A DNA stretch of 64,000 nt, from assembly GCA_023374025.1 (NCBI GenBank), contig SIJG01000141.1, positions 96,850-160,849 on the forward strand, read 5' to 3'. Of this stretch, positions 57,701 through 64,000 are shown piece by piece; positions within the stretch are counted from its first letter, which is position 1; each line of letters opens with the position of its first letter. The position numbers were made by a program, and so were the translations under genes. Under the pieces are notes generated by a model that was not told the DNA's origin, did no database searches, and saw only the letters and a list, made by a program, of their open reading frames with translations. Origin of the DNA: Heterodera schachtii (Eukaryota > Nematoda > Chromadorea > Rhabditida > Heteroderidae).

Positions 57701-58921
57701 CTTGAAACTTCCCAACAACTTCAATTTGTGGCCAGAAAAGGAACCCACTAATTTACCAACTTTTTCCAACCTCGGTTCGCCCAAACTTTGCCAAACCGGA
57801 AGCTGAATGATCGACAAATGTGAACACGAATCTGCTGCGAGTTTGATCTGGTGGCCATTGACTTCTAATGGAACCCAAATCCATTCTTTGGTCGCACCAT
57901 TGATACTGAACGTCGAGGACACGACGTGTGATTGAACGCGTGGATGAGCTGAATTGGGGCAAATATTTCTTGTGTGCCCTAGCTTTCCACATCCAAAACA
58001 TTTCACGTCCACAGGGTAGTAACAATCTCGCATAGCGTGTGGTTGACCACACCGCTTACACTTTTGACTAACTGGTGCCTGAGAATGTTGGAATTTGCCT
58101 GTAAATGTTTTGGTAGAATTTGAATTTCCCGAATTTGGTTGCCTAGGACGAAAATTGTTGGGTTTGGAATGCTTTTTTGAAGACCCATCTCCCAGTTTTT
58201 GTGGTCGGGTTGAAATTGCGTGGACTTGGCCTGGATTTGCGAGCGCAGCGGACGAATTTTTTAGCGACAGGATAGCGCGGCACTCCTCGAGAAGCTTTTC
58301 CAGCTTAATGTCCTGAGGCGGCGTGGCGGCTCTCGCTTTTTCCAACTGCCGGAGGCACTCCTGCCTCAAGTCCTTATGTGCGTCTGTCAAACCTGACATG
58401 AAGATCATGCACTTGACTTCTTCTTTCGACAGCGTCATTTCGGCTCGCTCGCAACGGGCGTTGACAATCGCACCGAAGTCCAGCACATTTTGAGTCGGCG
58501 CACATGCCAGCTGAAAGCACTCAAAACGGCGCACAAAAATGGATTTTGTGTCTGAAAACAAAGTTTTCAGTTTGCCGATGCATTCCTGGAAAGTCAAATC
58601 TGACGCTTTTCCTGGAAGGATTTGTTGTTCAAAACGAATATAATCCGGTGGTGACAACTTTCCCAAAACCAACCGCACTTTCATGTCGTCGTCCAGCACT
58701 TGACCATCCTTCTCAATGAAGGGACCGAAGCGTTCATACCACAAGGCAAACGTTGAATCGGCTTCGGGGTCATATTCGAAATCGGGAATTTGACCATTGA
58801 TTTTAGAAAATAGGTCAGAATTGTTGGAAGGCACATTTTTGGACAATATCGTTGATAACAAATCGGTGAATTGTTTTTGTTGTGCATCCAAAATAGCTTT
58901 TAGCTCCTCCTTTGTCGTCAT
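54795..58921 (-). CDS. gypsy gag-pol polyprotein, one frame break in RT
   Basis: From the ATG at 58921: gag about residues 1-280, two CCHC knuckles (CKRCGQPHAMRDC, CFGCGKLGHTRNIC), protease region (LAADSCSHLSI; DSC in place of the usual D(S/T)G), RT with FSQLDLRDAYLQV and YLDD. The frame changes just after YLDD, at about 56908-56922, and the second frame carries the RT thumb, RNase H (AADASQSGIGA, HASRTL, LLTDHKPL) and integrase (HCTEC zinc site, HIDFAGP, SDNGPPF, NGQAER catalytic residues), ending at 54795. About 1370 codons. Gag and pol are otherwise fused in one frame. Confidence 0.9.
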
Positions 58922-59165
58922 TTTACCAGATCAGACAGAAGATGAATGATAAGTGAGACAAAGATAAAGTTTAAAAGCTTGCCACTAGCAAAATTTGGCA
59001 AAAACCGAATCCACACTTAGCTTTGCTCAGTCAAAATACTGAGAAACTCTTCGGGCTACGACAGATGGGGAATAACTTGTTTGTTATGGGTTATGTGAGG
59101 GGGCCCTCAGAGTCGCTTTTTGGTGAATTCACGGTTAAGCTCAAAAATGCACGGGCGTCGCCAGT

Positions 59166-59420
59166 TGTTGTGTTTTGCTAACACACAAACAAGATAAATT
59201 TATTAAATAAATAAATAATAAAATTAGAATCACAAAATAATAATAAAATAACGACGGAGTCAAATTAAGAGAGTCCGAAAATAAACACCGAAATGCAAAA
59301 TAACACGAATGACACAAAAGACAAAGAATGGTCGATGGGAGTTGACCCATCAACAAATAATTAATCAATAAAAGCAATCGTGTCGATACTTAATATAATT
59401 AAATATCTTCACATCCAACA
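59166..59420 (-). repeat. 5' LTR of gypsy element
   Basis: Partner of 54418-54672, offset 4748 bp, same length and ends. The promoter for gag-pol should lie here. It is followed on the right by TAAAA. Confidence 0.95.
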
Positions 59421-59425
59421 TAAAA

Positions 59426-60198
59426 TTATATATTTTTATTAAATAATGACATTTAAATAATATTAATATTTTAAATAATGATCATTAGTAGGAATATTTG
59501 TGTCGAATTACCCAAAATCTTTTATTTATTTAATATAATTTGTATGGAAGTGTAAAACGACAAAATTAGACACAGGCATTTCACCACAAGCAAAAGTCCA
59601 AGCGCCTTAAAGAATGTGGAAAAGGGATTATTATTCATCCCCAATAATTTGCTGCTTTGGCCAATGCTTTTATCCAATTTGGGCTTTTATTCCGTTGCAT
59701 TTTTTTTTTTTTTTGCTTTTTTATAAATTTTTTTCCATTTTTCATCAAATTCTTTACAAGTTTTTCCAATTTCCGCCGGTTGTTTTTCATTATTTCTCTC
59801 TGAAATTTGCCCATTTTTTTCTTCCTCTTCAATTGCATAATTCGTCGTTTCCTTCTAATTTCGCATTTCCATCTTCAAACATTTTAAATGATTGCATCAT
59901 AATTTAATAATAATAATCAAATTCAATTAAGTAAAAAATGGATTTGGATAATCCTACTTATGATCATTATTTAAAATTAAAATCAAATTTTTATTCTTTT
60001 TATAAGACTGGCGATTTTCCATTTTCATTTCATAATTTCTTTAAGATATTGAAAAAGGAATTAAATTATTTTATTGATATTCGTCAATTTGTTAATAAAA
60101 ATATTTATTAAATTCACTTTTATCTAAATTAAATGAAAATTATAGTTACTGTGCTTTTTATTTTGTTTGATCATTAATATTTATTTAAGAAAGCATAA
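59426..60198. other. AT-rich; diverged units of the 108-bp repeat
   Basis: The stretches 59460-59540 and 59925-59980 contain AATGATCATTAGTAGGAAT- and GGATAATCCTAC-type words of the repeat at 14.95 kb. Otherwise nothing is supported. Confidence 0.5.
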
Positions 60199-61983
60199 AT
60201 GGTTTATTCTTTCTATTTTATTTCTTTTTTAATTATTGTTAATCTTTTTTTAATTCCGACTTCAAAAGCAAATCCATCGGTGAGTAATCATTTAGGGAAT
60301 TTTCTAATTCATTTTAATTAATTAGGTCGATGACAAAATGCTAATTGCATTTATGAAAGGTCACCAAGAAACGCAATTTAGTGAAAATTCAATTCAAAAA
60401 TATGAAGCCCATCTTGGCATTATGTATTATATGAGAAAGAATTGGCAATGTGGCAAAATTGAGGAAGAAAATGAACGGACAGAATGTCAAAAATATCGCA
60501 AATATTTGGACATTTTGTACGAATATTTGTGTAGAGAATACGCCGAAATTCCAACAGTGAAACCAAAATTTATATTTAAAGAACAAATTGAAATTGAAGT
60601 GCCAATAATTAATGCGGTGAATTGTCTGGCCAGAATTTCGCAATTTTATTTTCGAAGAGGACGAAATTATCGAAGTAAATTAAACAAATTTTTCATTTAT
60701 TATTTTGATAAATAGCGGAAGAAAGGGCAAAAAAACATGGTAAATGGATTGCCAATAAAATAAATGAAGACAAGCATTGGATAATTGTGGAATCGAAATT
60801 CGATGATAAATCTAACTGGGTTAAATATACTTAACAATGAAAGACTAAATAAATCCAAGTTTTAGACTGAAGATGCCCTATTTTCGGAATTTGTCAAAGG
60901 ATTAGCGACGACAAATTTTAAGAAATTTTTTAAAATGACTAAAGAATATTCAAATTATTTATGTCGAAGGAAAGAGAAAGGAAATATTTATTGGGATGAT
61001 GATGAATTAATGATCACATTTGGGTTATACGAAACGCAGAAAATGAAAGAGCATTTAACACAAAAATATGAGGCACATCTTGGCCTTGTGTATTTGATGA
61101 GAAAGAATTGGCAATGTTCCTATTTTATGAATTTTATTCAGAAATTGGCAGAATGCCAAACGAATCGAAAATTCTTGCACATTTTGTGCGAATATTTATT
61201 TCGACTATATGTTGAAGGTAAATCCCGAACAAAAAGGCAACAAAATTCAGTAAATACACCCCTAAGAATTGAAAAAAAATTTTAATTTTGTTTTTATGTT
61301 TTCCTACCTAAAAAGAGTTGACAAAAAAATTTTTTTGACTATTTTAGTCCCTATTTTGCGGTTTTTTCTGCATTTTTAGGTCTTATTTTGCTTTTAAGCC
61401 TAAAAATGTCAGTCTTAGCAATCATTATTTAAATTAATGATTTTAAATATTATAAATATTTTAAGGTAAAAGCAATGAATTGGTCCATAAATTATCAAAA
61501 GTTAAGCCGATATTTTTGCATAATAACCGAAATAATCAAATGAAGTTAATTTCAATGGTTAAAAATTTAAATCAAATTTCGAGATTTTTTTGGGACATTG
61601 GTAAAAACAGATTGTTCAATATCAAATTGAATGAATTAATTTTGGTAAATGAAGTCGAATTGAATTATGAATTTAATGAAGAGCAAAATTGGTTTAGTAA
61701 ATTGAAACAAAATGTTATGGAAAAAATTAATGGAGCAAAAAATGTGCAGAAAAAGGGAAAGGAAATTTTAAAATTATCAAACGAATTTGAAATTGCAAAT
61801 CTTCGACAAGAATTTGAGCAAAAAATGGAAGAAATGTATGAAAATACGAAAAGAAATGCCAAGGAAGGGAAGGCAAAATTGAAAAAAGCAATTAAAAATG
61901 AAAAAAATATAGTAAAAAACTTTGAAATGGAATATGAATATGATGACAAATTTGGCACTTTCATTTCGTCGCCGTTTTCGTAA
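60199..61983 (+). pseudogene. family copy 17, four exons, exon 2 internally deleted
   Basis: Exon 1 60199-60279 (27-aa signal peptide MVYSFYFISFLIIVNLFLIP core), exon 2 60326-60819, exon 3 60866-61217, exon 4 61466-61983 (longest of the family, ends SSPFS). Introns 46, 46 and 248 bp. Exons 1, 3 and 4 are open and in phase. Exon 2 has lost about 190 bp after YYF at 60712, creating a stop at 60713-60715 and a frame shift before its end. A shortened secreted 157-aa protein could still be made. Confidence 0.7.
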
Positions 61984-62430
61984 AACTTTTGGTGTCACTA
62001 AATCCGGGCTTTTGGCTGATCATTTTCCATTTACCGTTTATTTTTGGCATTTCTATAGCAAATGTGGTTAAGCTGACAAAACATTTTATTAAAATCCAAA
62101 GATTATTTTTCGATTTTATTTAAATTCAGTTTAGATATGCTATAGAAATACCCATTTTCATTGAGTATTTTTCTGTCTTCTTCTCCCTTTTTCGAATATT
62201 TTTCGATTTATTTTGCAATTTTCTTTTCAATTTTCACTGATATTCTTTCTGTCTACATTTTTACTTGTCCTTTTCACATTTATAAATGAATTGTTGACAA
62301 AAAAATTTGCGTTGATTTTTACTATTGGATGTATTAAGTAATAATTTTTATAATTGCATTATTATATATATTTTTTTTAATTAAATTGTCTGCAAATTGA
62401 TGTTTTAAGTGAATAAATAATTTGGATTTT
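61984..62430. other. AT-rich spacer with MITE-like words
   Basis: 3' flank of copy 17. The stretch 62280-62420 resembles the 118-bp unit at 4.4 kb. No gene is supported. Confidence 0.4.
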
Positions 62431-62431
62431 G

Positions 62432-62827
62432 AGTGAATATTCAATACAAAAATATGAGGCATACCTTGGCATTTTGTATTTTATGAGAAAAAATTGGCAA
62501 TGCGACAAAATTACGGGCGGAATGCCGAAAATATCGTAAATATTTGGACATTTTGTTTGAATATTTGTTTAGAGAGTATGTTGGAATCCCTACAGTGAAG
62601 CCCACAATTTGTGTTTAAAGACAAATGTGAAATTGAAGGCCCAATAATTTATGCGGTAAATTGTTTGGCCAAAATTTCACAATATTATTTTAATAAACAA
62701 TTGTGCGCACGGATGTATGGATTTAAATTAGTCAAAAATCAAAGAAGCAGATAATTGGGAAAGAACAATCATGGAAATAAAAGTTGATGAAAAAACTGGC
62801 GGTTTCAATTCGTCACCATTTGCATAA
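62432..62827 (+). pseudogene. family copy 18, exon 2 piece and exon 4 terminus
   Basis: The stretch 62432-62700 spans YSIQKYEAYLG to IYAVNCLAKIS with two frame breaks (about 62505 and 62605). The stretch 62790-62827 is the family end (Ser-Ser-Pro-Phe-type) fused directly after a short linker. The last relic at the right edge of the cluster. Confidence 0.6.
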
Positions 62828-62829
62828 AC

Positions 62830-63640
62830 TAATCCACTTCTTAGGCTTATCCAAAAAAAAGAGATTTAAAAAGTTCGCGAATTTATGCGAAAAACTTTTT
62901 TGTTCTTCATTCTTTTCAGGCATCTATGAAAAATTTATGGCATTTAAAGGCAAAAAATAATTCTAAACTAAAAAAATAAAAGAAAATTCTCAGAAAAACC
63001 CTGATTTTAAGGAAGCCTAAGGAATTTTTTTGAAAATGGTGGCGATGAAATAAAAATGCAAAATTTGTCAACATCAAGGATGAGATTTTATATTTTATAA
63101 ATGTTAAATTTTAATTAATTTCCTTTAGATAATTTTGTTCAAAAAAATAAAGAAGAATTCGATAGAGGGGGTCAAAATCATTTTTTCAGTCATTTGTTTA
63201 AATTAATACTCAAATATTACGTTATGTTTTTGGCAAAAGGACCAAAAACCCATTGAGGAAACGACAATTTAAGTATTGTCGCTAAGAATATTCCCAAATT
63301 TTGGTGATGATTTTGCTTTTTGCAAGTCGACACCACGTCTTTCATTTAACAAAACATCAAAAATAATAATTAAGCGATCGACCGTTGGACAGATCGGATT
63401 TTAAAAGATTGGATTAAGCGGGCGATGAAAGGGCTAAAAATTGGTTCGTCCCCCGCCGGCGCAGAGTCGGTTTTGAAACAAAAATCGGAGATGGATTTAG
63501 TGGTGAAAGAGGTAAATTTTGTGCCCCGTTGGCGGTGATCGGTGCGCGAAGTGAAAGTTAAATTGCCACTCAACTGTCAATGTAAAGAAATTGCGAAGCC
63601 GAGTAAACGCACGAATCTTAAAACAAATAAAACTTAGTTC
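62830..63640. other. mostly non-coding; possible coding island at 63375-63535
   Basis: The stretch 63375-63535 is GC-richer and its plus strand is open (WTDRILKDWIKRAMKGLK, GAESVLKQKSEMDLVVKEV) up to a possible GTAAAT donor at about 63510. This could be one exon of an unrecognised gene. The minus-strand frames there look like shadows. The rest shows nothing. Confidence 0.35.
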
Positions 63641-64000
63641 AGGACCTTTTCTATTTTTAATATTGCCTTTCTCCAATTCATGACGAATCATAAAAATCAG
63701 GACCTTTTCTATTTTTAATATTGCCTTTCTCCAATTCCATCATAAAAATCAGGATCTTTTCTATTTTTCATATTCCCTTTCTCCAATTCAGGACGAATCA
63801 TTAAATTCAGGACATTTTCAGTTTTTCATATTGCCTTTCTCCAATTCATGACGAATCATAAAAATCAGGACCTTTTCTATTTTTAATATTGCCTTTCTCC
63901 AATTCAGGACGAATCATTAAATTCAGGACATTTTCAGTTTTTCATATTGCCTTTCTCCAATTCAGGACGAATCATTAAATTCAGGACATTTTCAGTTTTT
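63641..64000. repeat. 58-bp minisatellite, runs off the window
   Basis: Units begin AGGACCTTTTCTATTTTT or AGGACATTTTCAGTTTTTC at 63641, 63699, 63751, 63809, 63867, 63925 and 63983. The spacing is 58 bp except for one 52-bp unit. Two variants alternate in blocks, and the array continues beyond 64000. Confidence 0.95.

Larger units (their letters stand above)
54418..59420 (-). mobile_element. Ty3/gypsy LTR retrotransposon, 5.0 kb, young
   Basis: Complete element read on the minus strand: LTR, primer-binding site two bases inside (TGGCGACGCCCGTG, ending at 59163), gag-pol, polypurine tract, LTR, flanked by 5-bp target duplications TAAAA (54413-54417 and 59421-59425). Domain order PR-RT-RNase H-integrase places it in Ty3/gypsy. 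Identical LTRs mean recent insertion. There is no env-like ORF. Confidence 0.95.

Overview
The window is AT-rich eukaryotic DNA. Its introns are very short (about 40-55 bp, mostly ending in ATTAG, TTTAG or TTCAG), it holds many scattered repeats, tRNA-like genes and a Ty3/gypsy retrotransposon, and almost no long ORFs. This fits a nematode, plausibly a plant-parasitic tylenchid, but the sequence does not prove the species. Runs of N at 46885-46894 mark an assembly gap.

Two things dominate. (1) A local multigene family: about 19 complete, broken or scrambled copies on both strands, from 0.3 to 62.8 kb. The intact model (minus strand, 14637-12916) has four exons and predicts a secreted protein of 523 aa: a 27-aa signal peptide exon, then two exon blocks that carry the same internal module twice, then a charged coiled-coil tail. 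I do not recognise the family. Most copies carry frameshifts, deletions or transposon insertions.

(2) A compact, more GC-rich virus-like island at 39.5-44.4 kb. On the minus strand, in order, it encodes a Cys-rich zinc-binding-type protein, a packaging ATPase, two small Polinton/Maverick virion proteins, an F54H12.2-type capsid protein, an adenain-like cysteine protease, a single-pass membrane glycoprotein and a small unknown protein. On the plus strand, divergent from these, it encodes a TATA-binding-protein (TBP) homologue. TATA boxes stand 20-45 bp upstream of most of its start codons. No protein-primed DNA polymerase or integrase is visible, and several genes are broken, so this looks like the morphogenesis half of a decaying Maverick-type element that has its own TBP.

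Beside the island lie an intact four-exon gene with JmjN/JmjC (KDM4-like) similarity (35905-37075), a broken SPRY-domain gene (about 37161-37905, minus), a palindromic GC-rich minisatellite (38.6-39.1 kb) and a small two-exon gene (39153-39382).

Other parts: a tandem triplet of tRNA-like genes (5.0-5.7 kb); a MITE at 8.9-9.5 kb; a nested duplication at 17.2-20.0 kb; foldback-like elements whose terminal inverted repeats are arrays of short tandem repeats (28.0-28.7 and 52.0-53.4 kb, with a related one-sided array at 34.2 kb); a young gypsy element with identical 255-bp LTRs (54418-59420); and a 58-bp minisatellite running off the right end.
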